DNA from: Streptomyces sp.
GTDB taxonomy: Bacteria > Actinomycetota > Actinomycetes > Streptomycetales > Streptomycetaceae
Direction of reading: 5' to 3'
Assembly (NCBI RefSeq): GCF_031181555.1
Contig: NZ_JAPSKQ010000048.1
Coordinates: 3,555 to 39,850, forward strand
DNA length: 36,296 nucleotides
Shown here: in pieces, positions 22,443 to 30,920 of the stretch
Numbering within the stretch: position 1 is the first letter of the stretch
Layout: every line of letters starts with the position of its first letter
The notes under the pieces: generated by a model
Database searches by the model: none
Seen by the model: the letters and a program-made list of their open reading frames with translations, nothing else
What the model was told of the DNA's origin: nothing
Translations under genes and position numbers: made by a program

Positions 22443-23012
22443 TCACCGGCGGTCGACGGCCGTCCTCGTGAAGAAGTCCCGCGTCCCGTCCTGCCACGTG
22501 ACGAGGAGCGTCTCGGTACCGTCCGCCGGGTTCCGGTACGTGACGGTCCTGCCGGTGAACTTCTCGACGTCCGCTCGTCCCGGCCCGAGGTCTTCGGTGT
22601 CGACGCACTTGATGGACACCCTGCCGGTGCCGCCGCCGGCCAGCTTCCCGAAACACAGGTCGGTTCCCGACACCCGTGCCCCCCGGCCCGGGCGCCCGAT
22701 GGTGGTGACCCTGCCGTTCCCCTTGACCGTGAGGCCGAAGAGCGCGACGGAGGAGCTGATCCCGCTCACCCGCCACGAGCCGACCGGGCTGACCGCGGCG
22801 TCCGTGGGTGTCGTGTCCGGTTCCGGCGGGGACAAAGCCGCCGGGGTGGACGGGGGCACCGCGGGTGCGGACGAGGGCGGCGCCGGGCGGGGGCCCCTGG
22901 CGCCGCCTGCGTCACCGCCGCACCCGGCGCCGACGCACACGACCGAGGAGACCAGGGCGGCCGCGAGCGCGCCGCGCAGAACGGGCGGGAGCGCCGTGTC
23001 CATGTGCCTCAC
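22443..23012 (-). CDS. Putative secreted lipoprotein, 189 aa
   Basis: The GTG start at 23012 lies in a GTGA overlap with the stop of the 470-aa membrane-protein gene; an ATG at 23003 is the alternative. A hydrophobic segment ends in the lipobox VGAGC (Cys31 from GTG), followed by a Pro/Ala/Ser-rich linker to about 75 and a beta-rich domain beginning VGSWRVSGISSSVALFGLTV. Two further Cys occur in the domain. Likely anchored outside the cytoplasmic membrane. No family recognised. Third gene of an operon divergent from the nSTAND-WD40 gene. Confidence 0.75.
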   Translation of the reverse strand: MRHMDTALPPVLRGALAAALVSSVVCVGAGCGGDAGGARGPRPAPPSSAPAVPPSTPAALSPPEPDTTPTDAAVSPVGSWRVSGISSSVALFGLTVKGNGRVTTIGRPGRGARVSGTDLCFGKLAGGGTGRVSIKCVDTEDLGPGRADVEKFTGRTVTYRNPADGTETLLVTWQDGTRDFFTRTAVDRR

Positions 23013-24421
23013 CGCCCGACGACGGAGGAGAACGCGTCACGGACGTCGGCATCGGAGGGCGTGACGTACTTGTCCGAGGGGACGCCGCCGTACGTGAGGA
23101 AGAGCGTCGGGCAGCTCGAGCCGTCGATCTGCACCTTGCGGTTCGCCAGGCGCTCGCCGGTGCGGAGTTCGTAGACCTTCACCGGGACCTCGACCTTGCG
23201 GAACGTGACGTTCGTGATCTCCCGGGTCTCGTCGTTCCGGTAGGGACACGTCTCGACGGCGCTCCCGAAGCCGGGCGGTCCCGCGCACACCACCAGCGCG
23301 GCCTTCTCCGGGTCGGTGGTGCGCCATCCGCCGGGGAGCTTGCCCGTGTACTCGTCGTCCCCGAGGAACAGGGCGCGGTTGGTGCCCTTGCGGCGGGCGG
23401 GGGCCCCGGTGTATTTCGCCGGCTTCGCGCAGTACCCGCTGGTCATGCCGTTCGTCGCCCGCACCAGCTCTTCGACGTGCTCCAGTTCCAGAGCCAGCAC
23501 GGCCTTCCTGATGCCCTTGCGGGCCCGGTCCGCGTGGCCGTCGTCGGGGTACTCCTCCAGCAGCCGCTCGTAGCGGGCCCGCGCCTGCGGCCACGACTGC
23601 GTGTCCGCGAGGTCGTCACCGCAGCCGACCAGCGCGGCGGGGGCGAGCCGGGACGCGGTGTCAAAGGAGCGGTCCAGGATGTTCCGGCCGGTCTTCCTCG
23701 CGCGCAGCCAGTCCGTGATCCGCACGGTGTCGCAGGCGTTCTCGGTGGGCAGGCGGCCGAGGAAGCGGTCCAGGGACGCTCGGACCGTCTTCTCGTTGCC
23801 GGGGTCCTCCAGGACCGAGGCGAGCAGCCGGAAGCCCGAGTCCAGTCCGCCGAGGTCGCCGTTCAGCCCGGTGGTCAGCTCGTGTTCGGCCCGCCCCAGG
23901 CGTTCACAGGCATCGACGACCGCGTCGCCGCGTGCGGCCACCGGGGCGGCGGCGATCCGGTGCCCGAACCGCACCCTGTCCTGCGCCGAGGTCACCGCCT
24001 CGCAGTCTCCGCCCTCGCGCGCCTCGGTGACGTCGTCCTCGATCCCGTGGGCGTCGAGCCGCAGCAGCCCTGCGGCCAGCAGCACCGGGACGGTGAGGCC
24101 GAGCGCGAGGAGACGTCGCCCGAGCCGGGGACCGCCCTGCCGCCGCCGGGCCAGCAGCCACCCGTGCGCGACGACCGCCGCCCACCACAGCAGCAGCAGG
24201 AGCTCGCACCACGTCTCGGCGACCGAGACCGTCATCCAGAGCAGCGGGACGGTGACCATCGCGGCGGCCCAGAACAGCACGGGCCGGCCCATCAGCAGAT
24301 AGCCCACCCCGAGCAGCGAGGCGTTGCCGACGGCGACCGCCAGGACATCGGACGCCTCCGGGGACGGAGGCGGGGTGGGCGGTTCGTCGTCCGGCCCGGT
24401 GGGGCGCGGCGGGCAGGTCAT
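23009..24421 (-). CDS. Membrane protein with large C-terminal domain, 470 aa
   Basis: N-terminal ~130 residues contain four hydrophobic segments (e.g. LLGVGYLLMGRPVLFWAAAMV, ELLLLLWWAAVVAHGWLL, LLALGLTVPVLLAAGLL). The long remainder has tetratricopeptide-like helices (SWPQARARYERLLEEYPDDG) and then a beta-rich end with Cys residues. By the positive-inside rule the orientation is not clear. ATG at 24421 with no strong ribosome site. Preceded by a 4-TM protein with 39 bases between and followed in overlap by a lipoprotein gene: all three act at the membrane. No known family. Confidence 0.75.
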   Translation of the reverse strand: MTCPPRPTGPDDEPPTPPPSPEASDVLAVAVGNASLLGVGYLLMGRPVLFWAAAMVTVPLLWMTVSVAETWCELLLLLWWAAVVAHGWLLARRRQGGPRLGRRLLALGLTVPVLLAAGLLRLDAHGIEDDVTEAREGGDCEAVTSAQDRVRFGHRIAAAPVAARGDAVVDACERLGRAEHELTTGLNGDLGGLDSGFRLLASVLEDPGNEKTVRASLDRFLGRLPTENACDTVRITDWLRARKTGRNILDRSFDTASRLAPAALVGCGDDLADTQSWPQARARYERLLEEYPDDGHADRARKGIRKAVLALELEHVEELVRATNGMTSGYCAKPAKYTGAPARRKGTNRALFLGDDEYTGKLPGGWRTTDPEKAALVVCAGPPGFGSAVETCPYRNDETREITNVTFRKVEVPVKVYELRTGERLANRKVQIDGSSCPTLFLTYGGVPSDKYVTPSDADVRDAFSSVVGR

Positions 24422-24460
24422 GCTGTCCCCCTTGTCGTGTGCGTCGTACCGGTGGCCGCG

Positions 24461-24862
24461 TCACCGCTCGTCCGGCAGCCGGTGCCCGGACGGCAGACCG
24501 GGTGTCCTGGCGCGCACGAACGCCTCGGCCGCGGGCGCGTACAGCAGGAACAGTCCGGGGATCGCGAGAACGGCGGCGACGAGGAGTGTCAGGCCGCCGT
24601 ACAGCGGGTCGACGAGAGCGAACGGCACCGCGATCAGCAGGGTCAGGACGGTCAGACAGGCGACCGTGGTGCGCGCGGTCCGCCGCCCGCGGCCGGCCCG
24701 GACCGCGAACCAGACACAGGCCAGCCACAGAGCGGACATCAATGTCTGCGCCTGCATCTGCGGATCGGTCCCGGCTGCGACCGCTGCGATGAGCGTCCCC
24801 AGGACGATCAGGAACACGGCCAGGGTCACGCTTCCCGGACGACGGGCATCGTCGGTGGTCAT
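24461..24862 (-). CDS. Four-TM small membrane protein, 133 aa
   Basis: ATG at 24862 follows GGAGGAAGAGAG. The protein has four predicted membrane segments (SVTLAVFLIVLGTLIAAVAAG; LMSALWLACVWFAV; TTVACLTVLTLLIAVPFAL; GLTLLVAAVLAIPGLFLL) and a short charged tail. A longer frame to 25051 has poor composition. First gene of the operon that reads away from the nSTAND-WD40 gene, with about 300 bases of shared promoter space. Family not recognised. Confidence 0.75.
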   Translation of the reverse strand: MTTDDARRPGSVTLAVFLIVLGTLIAAVAAGTDPQMQAQTLMSALWLACVWFAVRAGRGRRTARTTVACLTVLTLLIAVPFALVDPLYGGLTLLVAAVLAIPGLFLLYAPAAEAFVRARTPGLPSGHRLPDER

Positions 24863-25085
24863 CGGCTCTCTTCCTCCGTGGTGTCTCCCCGGGGCTCCGG
24901 GGTTTCTCCGTGGGCGGGGGCCCCGGGTGCACGCCCGCGGGGCGGCGCGGTCCGTGACGGACACGGGCACCGCGCCGCCCGTGGGCTCCCCCGATACGCA
25001 ATTCCACCGCCGTCCGGCGTTGTTCAGCAGCCCGGACGCGGTCCTGAACAATGCGCGAACGGCGCGGCCGGCCCATCCGTTCCGC

Positions 25086-25115
25086 TTGCCGTCGCTTCCC
25101 GCGGTTCCCTACGGT
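25086..25115 (+). promoter_or_regulatory. Promoter of nSTAND-WD40 gene
   Basis: TTGCCG at 25086-25091, an 18-base spacer, and TACGGT at 25110-25115: the best -35/-10 pair in the window. A GAGGAG ribosome site follows at 25134-25139. Confidence 0.6.
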
Positions 25116-25174
25116 GGGCGCCTGAACGGATACGAGGAGCGACCAGTGGGGCGGTACGGGTGACGGGACGAGGG

Positions 25175-28100
25175 GTGGGACGGCGGGAGCGGAGTCTGGA
25201 TCCGGGGGCCGGACCGGTGCAGCGGTTCGCCGCGGAACTCCGTGCCCTGCGCGAGTCGGTGGGGCGTCCGACCTACCGGACGATGGCGCAGCAGGTCCCC
25301 TTCTCCGTGACCGCCCTCTCCCAGGCGGCGGCCGGCAGACAACTGCCCACGCTCGCGGTGACCCTGGCCTACGTCGAGGTCTGCGGCGGAGACCCGCAGG
25401 AATGGGAGCGGCGCTGGCGGGAGGCCTCCGCCGAGGTGGCGTCCCTCGCCACCGACACCGACGCCCGGCCGCCGTACCGGGGCCTGACACGGTACGAACC
25501 GGACGACGCCGGGCTGTTCTTCGGGCGTGAGCGGCTGGTGGACCGGCTGACCGAACTGGCCCGGCGGCGCCGGTTCACCGCCGTCTTCGGCCCGTCCGGC
25601 AGCGGCAAGTCCTCGCTGCTGCGGGCCGGACTCATCCCTCGGCTGCGCGATCCGGTCAGCGGTGGCGAGGCGCCCGCGGCGGTCCGCGTCCTGACTCCGG
25701 GCGCGGATCCGCTGCGCACCCACGGCGGCCGGCTGGCCCCGGTGCCGGACACCCCTGCGGACACCTGGCTGATCGTCGACCAGTTCGAGGAGTTGTACAC
25801 CCTCTGCACGGATCCCGCGCAGCGGGACGCCTTCGTCGGCCGGCTCCTCGCGGCCGACGCCCCCGGCAGCCGGCTGCGCGTGGTGGTCGCCGTACGCGCC
25901 GACTTCCTCGGGCGGTGCGCCGAACACCCGGGCCTCGCCGCCGCGTTGCAGGACGCGACGCTGCTCGTCGGACCGATGACGCGGCAGGAGCTGCGCGAGG
26001 CCGTGGTCCGTCCGGCCGCCGTGGCCGGTGTGACCGTCGAACGCGCCCTGACCACACGGCTCCTCGACGAGGTCGAGGATGCGCCGGGCGCTCTGCCGCT
26101 GATGTCGCACGCGCTGCTGGAGACCTGGCGCCACCGCACCGGCCGGGCCCTCACCGAGTCCGCGTACGAGGCGGCCGGAGGGCTGCACGGCGCCGTCGTC
26201 CGTACCGCGGAACAACTGTACGGCGAACTCACGACGCACCAGGCCGATCTGACGCGCCGGATCCTGCTGCGCCTGGTCGCTCCCGGCGACGGTACGCCCG
26301 ACACGCGGCGGCCCGCCGAGCACGCCGAACTCGGCTTCGGCGACCCCGACGGCACCCGTGCCGTGCTGGAACGGCTGGTCCGCGCCCGCCTGCTCACGTT
26401 CGACGACGGCACCGTCGAGCTGGCCCACGAGGCCCTCATCACGGCCTGGCCCCGGCTGCGCGGCTGGATCGACGCCGAACGGGACCGGCTGCGCGTGCAC
26501 CGCGCGCTCTCCGAGGCGTCCCGTACCTGGCTGGCGCTGGGCCGGGAGAACGCCGCGCTCTACGCCGGCTCACGCCTCACCGCCGCACGCGACGCCTTCC
26601 CGCAGGACCGCCGGGACACGGAACTCACCCTCCCGGAGCAGGAGTTCCTCACCGCCTCGATCCGTCGGCGCAACCGCGCGGTGTGGCTGCGGCGCGGGTT
26701 GTCGGCCGCGCTCGCCCTGCTGGTGCTGGTCGCGTCGGGCACCGCGCTCGTCGCCCTGCGGGCGCGTGCCGCGGCGCAGGCCGAACGGGACGACGCCCTC
26801 TTCGGCCGGATCACCGCGGAGGCCGACCGGCTGCGCCCGACGAGCGCCGCACTGGCCGCCCGGCTCGACGTCGCCGCGCACGGCATGCGGTCCACCCCCG
26901 ATCTGCACACCCGGCTGATCACCGACGCGAGCCGCGTGCTGTCCACACGGCTGCCCGGTCCCGCGGCGCTCGGCAGCTCCGTGGCGTTCTCGCCCGACGG
27001 CCGCACCCTTGCCGCCGGCGGCCACGACCGTACGGTGCGGCTGTGGGACATGACGGGAGAGCGCGCGGGCCGGCCGCTGGGCGGGCCGCTGCGCGCCGCG
27101 ACCGGACCGGTGGGCGCGGTGGCGTTCTCCCCCGACGGCCGGCTGCTGGTGGCGGCCGGTCACGGGGGCGGTGTCCAGCTGTGGGACGTCCACGACCGCG
27201 GCCGGCCGCGCCCCGTCGGCCGGCCCGTGGTGAGCCACGCCGGGGAACCGGTGGTCTCCGTCGTGTTCTCCCCGGACGGCCGCACCCTCGCCACCGCCGG
27301 CGACGACGGCACCGTCCGCCTGTGGGACCTGCGGGACCGGGCCCGGCCGTCGCCGCTGGGCGAACCGGTCCGGGCCGACGACCGCAGTGTCCGTTCCGTC
27401 GCCTTCGCGCCGGACGGCCGCACCCTCGCCACGGCCGGTTACACCGGGTCCGTACGGATGTGGCGGGTGGCCGGTGCCGACGGCCTCACCCCGCTCGGCG
27501 GGCCGCGGCGCGAGCACGACGCGTCGGTGTGGGCGGTCGCCTTCTCGCCGGACGGCCGGACCCTGGCCACCGCCTCCTTCGACGAGACCGTGCGTCTGTG
27601 GGAGGTCTCCGGAGCGGGCCGCGTCGAGCCGCTGGGCGAGCCGCTCACCGCGCACACCGCCGCCGTGTGGTCCCTGGCGTTCGGCCCCGACGGACGCACG
27701 CTCGCCACGGCCGGACAGGACGACACGGTGGTGCTGTGGAACGTGGCCGCCCCGCGCTACCCGCAGCAGATCGGCGAACCGCTGACCGGTCACACGGAGG
27801 GCCTGTGGGAGGTGGCGTTCTCCCCGGACGGCCGCACCCTCGCCAGCACCGGCGCCGACCGCAGCGTCCGCCTCTGGCACCTGCCGGAAACCGTCCTCAC
27901 CGGCTTCACCAACCCCGTCACCTCCGTGGCCTACGGCCCCGAGGGACGGCTGCTCGCCGCGGCCAGCACCAGCGACGCGCTGATCCGGCTGTGGGACGTG
28001 CGGCGACCGGGGCGACCGCGCCTCCTGGAGCGACCGCTCACCGGTCACGAGGACGCCGTCCTGACCGTGGCGTTCTCCCCGGACGGCCGCACCGTCGCCG

Positions 28101-28945
28101 GCGGGGCGCAGGACGGCAGCGTACGGCTGTGGGACGTCTCCGCGCCGACCCGGCCCGTGCTCGTCGGCACGCTGCCGCGGGCGCACCCGGGGGGCGTGCT
28201 CACCGTCGCCTTCGCGCCGGACGGCCGCACCCTGGCCACCGGTGGCCGCGACCGGACGGCCCGTCTGTGGGACGTGCGCGCGCCGGCCGGGCCCCGGCCC
28301 GTCGGTGAACCGCTGGCCGCCCACGCGGACGACGTCTCCTCGGTGGCGTTCTCCCCGGACGGCCGTCTCCTCGCCACCGGCGGCGGGGACAAGACCGCGC
28401 GGGTGTGGGACGTGCGCGGCCCGGGCGCGGCCCGCCCGCTCGGCCGGCCGCTCACCGCCCACACGGACACGGTCGGCTCCGTGGCGTTCTCCCCCGACGG
28501 CCACACCCTCGCCACCGGCGGCCGGGACCGCGCGGTGCGGCTGTGGGACGTCACCGAGCCCGCCCGGGTGCGGCCGCTCGGCCAGGAGCTGACCGGTCAC
28601 CGGGGCGGCGTCACGTCGGTGGCGTTCTCCCCGGACGGCCGCACCCTGGCGAGCGGCAGCGACGACCGCACGGTGCGGCTGTGGAACGTCGCGGAACCCG
28701 CCGGGGCCGAGCCCTACGGGCACGAGCTCAGCGGCCATGTGGAGACGGTCACCTCCGTCGCGTTCAGCCCCGGCGGTGGTGCCCTCGCCTCCGCGAGCCA
28801 CGACCTCACGGCGCGAGTGTGGACGCTCGACGCGGACCGGGCGGTCGACCGGATCTGCGCCCGCACCGGGGGCGACCTCACCCGCGCCGTGTGGCGCGAC
28901 CTCCTGCCGCAGCTCCGCTTCCGGCCCACCTGCACCTCGTCGTGA
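25175..28945 (+). CDS. HTH - nSTAND NTPase - TM - WD40 repeat protein
   Basis: A 1256-aa signalling STAND protein. Parts: an Xre-like HTH domain (residues ~8-75; FAAELRALRESVG, SVTALSQAAAGRQLPTL); the nSTAND entry motif PYRGLTRYEPDDAGLFFGRE; Walker A GPSGSGKS (139-146, Lys145); Walker B-like LIVDQFEE (Asp202); helical arm; a single membrane segment at about 502-530 (GLSAALALLVLVASGTALV); a WD40 region from about 600 to 1220. I chose the GTG at 25175 because homologues usually begin MGRRE-x-LDP; a GTG at 25160 is the alternative. WD repeats likely sense a ligand and trigger NTP-dependent oligomerisation. Such proteins act in signalling, cell death or phage defence. Effector domain not evident beyond the HTH. 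Confidence 0.92.
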   Translation: MGRRERSLDPGAGPVQRFAAELRALRESVGRPTYRTMAQQVPFSVTALSQAAAGRQLPTLAVTLAYVEVCGGDPQEWERRWREASAEVASLATDTDARPPYRGLTRYEPDDAGLFFGRERLVDRLTELARRRRFTAVFGPSGSGKSSLLRAGLIPRLRDPVSGGEAPAAVRVLTPGADPLRTHGGRLAPVPDTPADTWLIVDQFEELYTLCTDPAQRDAFVGRLLAADAPGSRLRVVVAVRADFLGRCAEHPGLAAALQDATLLVGPMTRQELREAVVRPAAVAGVTVERALTTRLLDEVEDAPGALPLMSHALLETWRHRTGRALTESAYEAAGGLHGAVVRTAEQLYGELTTHQADLTRRILLRLVAPGDGTPDTRRPAEHAELGFGDPDGTRAVLERLVRARLLTFDDGTVELAHEALITAWPRLRGWIDAERDRLRVHRALSEASRTWLALGRENAALYAGSRLTAARDAFPQDRRDTELTLPEQEFLTASIRRRNRAVWLRRGLSAALALLVLVASGTALVALRARAAAQAERDDALFGRITAEADRLRPTSAALAARLDVAAHGMRSTPDLHTRLITDASRVLSTRLPGPAALGSSVAFSPDGRTLAAGGHDRTVRLWDMTGERAGRPLGGPLRAATGPVGAVAFSPDGRLLVAAGHGGGVQLWDVHDRGRPRPVGRPVVSHAGEPVVSVVFSPDGRTLATAGDDGTVRLWDLRDRARPSPLGEPVRADDRSVRSVAFAPDGRTLATAGYTGSVRMWRVAGADGLTPLGGPRREHDASVWAVAFSPDGRTLATASFDETVRLWEVSGAGRVEPLGEPLTAHTAAVWSLAFGPDGRTLATAGQDDTVVLWNVAAPRYPQQIGEPLTGHTEGLWEVAFSPDGRTLASTGADRSVRLWHLPETVLTGFTNPVTSVAYGPEGRLLAAASTSDALIRLWDVRRPGRPRLLERPLTGHEDAVLTVAFSPDGRTVAGGAQDGSVRLWDVSAPTRPVLVGTLPRAHPGGVLTVAFAPDGRTLATGGRDRTARLWDVRAPAGPRPVGEPLAAHADDVSSVAFSPDGRLLATGGGDKTARVWDVRGPGAARPLGRPLTAHTDTVGSVAFSPDGHTLATGGRDRAVRLWDVTEPARVRPLGQELTGHRGGVTSVAFSPDGRTLASGSDDRTVRLWNVAEPAGAEPYGHELSGHVETVTSVAFSPGGGALASASHDLTARVWTLDADRAVDRICARTGGDLTRAVWRDLLPQLRFRPTCTSS
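26976..28840 (+). repeat. 14 WD40 repeats, period 138 bp
   Basis: Fourteen copies of a unit with core AFSPDGRTLA followed by a RLWDV-like end. Period is mostly 138 bp (46 codons) at DNA level with near-identical core codons. The step from repeat 7 to repeat 8 is shorter (114 bp), consistent with two adjacent seven-bladed propellers. Confidence 0.9.
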
Positions 28946-29263
28946 CGGGCGGGCCCGCCCCTGCGGCCCGGCGGTCCCGCGTCCGCGGGGTCAGCCGACC
29001 GCACCGGTTCCCCTGCGGGATCACCCGGTGCGCGGGACCGCACCGGACTTCGCGCCGGTCGGCGCACGGGCGCAACTCAAACGGGCCCTGCCGACGATGC
29101 ACACGGCGAGCAGCGCTGCTGTAGTGGTGCGCAGCGCCTCCGAGCGGCGACTCCCTGCCGCATGAGCGGAACGGGTGGGAGACGGCATCGCGCTGGGCGC
29201 CACGCATACCCGGAAGATCCGCTGCAGCACAGCCGTCCAGGCTCGAAAGGAACGGGAGACGTG
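28946..29263. other. Intergenic region between nSTAND and hemerythrin genes
   Basis: About 320 bases without a supported gene. A GC-rich 14-bp palindrome (GGGCGGGCCCGCCC, 28947-28960) directly after the stop and a CCCGC/GCGGG stem around 28976-28990 may form a weak terminator. No clear promoter for the hemerythrin gene. Confidence 0.4.
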
Positions 29264-29827
29264 ATGGGACACGGCGGAAACGTGATCGAGGAACTGACCA
29301 CCGACCACCGCGAGGTCGACGCGCTCTTCGAGAAGATCCAGGCACTCCCCTCCGGCGACGACAGGCAGCGGGAGGTCGCCGACCAGCTCACCATCGAACT
29401 CGTGAGGCACTCCGTCGCCGAGGAAACGCACCTGTACCCGGCGGTGCGCCGGTACGTCGACGACGGCGACGACCTGGCCGACAAGGAAATCGCCGACCAC
29501 GCCGAAGTCGAGCGGATGCTCAAGGAGCTGGAGAGCTGCACTCCGGGCGACGACCGGTTCGACACCCTCGTCACGCAGCTGAAGACGGCGGTCACCTCGC
29601 ACGTGCGGGACGAGGAGGACCGGCTTTTCCCCCTGCTGGCCGACGCGTGCCCCGCCGGGCTGCTGGACGACCTCGGGGACAAGGTCCGCTCGGCCAAGAA
29701 GACCGCCCCGACCCGTCCCCACCCGGCCGCTCCCGACACCCCGCCCGCGAACAAGCTCCTGGCTCCCGGCGCAGGCATGGTCGACCGCGTGCGCGACATG
29801 CTCACCGGCCGCGGCCGCCAGGGCTGA
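29264..29827 (+). CDS. Hemerythrin HHE-domain protein
   Basis: A 187-aa protein with an N-terminal hemerythrin/HHE four-helix domain (residues ~6-130). His and Glu ligand positions seen: TTDHREVD, LVRHSVAEETHLYP, DHAEVERML and SHVRDEEDRLFP, as expected for a di-iron site. A Pro/Ala-rich tail and a short C-terminal helix (GMVDRVRDMLTGRG) follow. GGGAGAC precedes; GTG at 29261 is an alternative start. Binds O2 or acts in redox/NO stress by family. Its 3' end overlaps the opposite methyltransferase gene by 26 bases. Confidence 0.88.
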   Translation: MGHGGNVIEELTTDHREVDALFEKIQALPSGDDRQREVADQLTIELVRHSVAEETHLYPAVRRYVDDGDDLADKEIADHAEVERMLKELESCTPGDDRFDTLVTQLKTAVTSHVRDEEDRLFPLLADACPAGLLDDLGDKVRSAKKTAPTRPHPAAPDTPPANKLLAPGAGMVDRVRDMLTGRGRQG

Positions 29828-30608
29828 CTCCCCCGGTGCCACGGCGCTGCCCGCCGGGGGTCGCCGCCGGGGTGGGCGGGATGCGGTAGACGGAGACGTG
29901 AGAGCGCGACTCGGCGGTGAATGCCGCGCCGTTCCAGTCCGCGTGCCTGGTCTCCAGTTCGAATCCGGCCAGTTGGGCCATGAGGTCGAGCTCGGCCGGC
30001 CAGATGTAGCGGTGAGGACTGCGGAACAGCCGAGCCCGCTCGGTCTCGTCGAAGCGGAAGTGGTGCGACACGACGTGCTGGCGCAGGACGTCGTAGGTGT
30101 CCAGGCCGATGTAGCCGGGCTCGCAGTGCCAGACGGTGGCCGTCCGGCCCGGTGGGAGCTTCCGCAGCTCGGGCACCCAGAGCTCGACCACGAACCGGCC
30201 GCCGGGCCCGAGGTGGCGGGCCGCGTTGCGGAAGCACTCGACCTGCTCGGCCTGGGTGAGCAGATTGGAGATCGTGTTGTAGACGAGGTAGACCAGGGTG
30301 TACTCCCCGGGGGCGGCGGTCGTCGCCATGTCGCCGATGATCACGGGGATCGTCGCCTCGTCCGCCTTGGTGCGCAGTTGCTCCACCATCGGCCGTGACA
30401 GCTCGATGCCGGTGACGGGGACTCCTCGGCCGGCGAGCGGGACGGCCACCCGGCCGGTGCCGATGGCGAACTCGAGCGCCGCCCCCTCCCCCGCGAGCCG
30501 GGCGAGGCGGTCCACGGTCGGTTCCAGGATCTCGGGCGCGAACATGCCGGATCCGGGCGTGTCATAGCGCTGGGCAGCGTCGGCGTCCCAGATCTTCTCC
30601 TGCTGCAT
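29802..30608 (-). CDS. Class I SAM-dependent methyltransferase
   Basis: A 268-aa methyltransferase. SAM-binding motif I is EFAIGTGRVAVPLA (46-59), the acidic residue after the second strand is Glu69 in GIELS, and IIGDM supplies Asp93. YLVYNTISNLLTQ (~107-119) is the post-III segment common to this group. ATG at 30608 is chosen because homologous N-termini begin near the WDADAAQRYD motif; the frame is open to 30791 but Arg-rich. Stop lies inside the hemerythrin gene on the other strand. Substrate unknown. Confidence 0.87.
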   Translation of the reverse strand: MQQEKIWDADAAQRYDTPGSGMFAPEILEPTVDRLARLAGEGAALEFAIGTGRVAVPLAGRGVPVTGIELSRPMVEQLRTKADEATIPVIIGDMATTAAPGEYTLVYLVYNTISNLLTQAEQVECFRNAARHLGPGGRFVVELWVPELRKLPPGRTATVWHCEPGYIGLDTYDVLRQHVVSHHFRFDETERARLFRSPHRYIWPAELDLMAQLAGFELETRHADWNGAAFTAESRSHVSVYRIPPTPAATPGGQRRGTGGVSPGGRGR

Positions 30609-30878
30609 GCCGTCCGCACTCGCCACTGGGACCAGGTGGTGTCCAATGAAAATCCGCGGGGCTCCGAGGGCACGGTGCCGGGGAGCGCGGGCGGACGGCG
30701 CCGGTCTCGTCGCGGACGTCCTGAGCCTGCGCGAAGACCGGGTCGACCGGGCGAGTGACGAGGGAGCGCGTCCGGTCGTGGCCGGCGACATGGCCCGCCC
30801 GGCACCTCGGCGCCGACGCAGACGGTCCGGGCCGGGTGCGGCACCGACGCGCCGGTCTGCCGGGGCGTGGGCGTGCGG
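30609..30878. other. Intergenic region with possible coding fragment
   Basis: 270 bases between the methyltransferase start and the pyc terminator. On the plus strand around 30690-30790 a frame (GLVADVLSLREDRVDRASDE) has gene-like third-position bias but no start or ribosome site and becomes Arg-rich. May be a gene scrap. Nothing else is supported. Confidence 0.3.
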
Positions 30879-30916
30879 CCGGCCGGGGCGCGCACCGGAG
30901 TGCGCGCCCCGGCCGG
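30879..30916 (-). terminator. Strong terminator after pyruvate carboxylase
   Basis: Perfect 17-bp stem (arm CCGGCCGGGGCGCGCAC) with a 4-base CGGA loop, 4 bases after the pyc stop. A typical actinomycete intrinsic terminator without a U-tract. Confidence 0.85.
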
Positions 30917-30920
30917 AGGA

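Noticed and set aside
22808..25174. Extension of the nSTAND-WD40 frame to a 2045-residue protein
   Set aside because: The added part is antisense to three minus-strand genes, is Arg/Gly/Pro-rich without domains, and a promoter and ribosome site lie at 25086-25139.
26570..28801. Long minus-strand frame opposite the WD40 repeats
   Set aside because: Its repetitiveness is only the mirror of the WD40 units; no start signal or domain.
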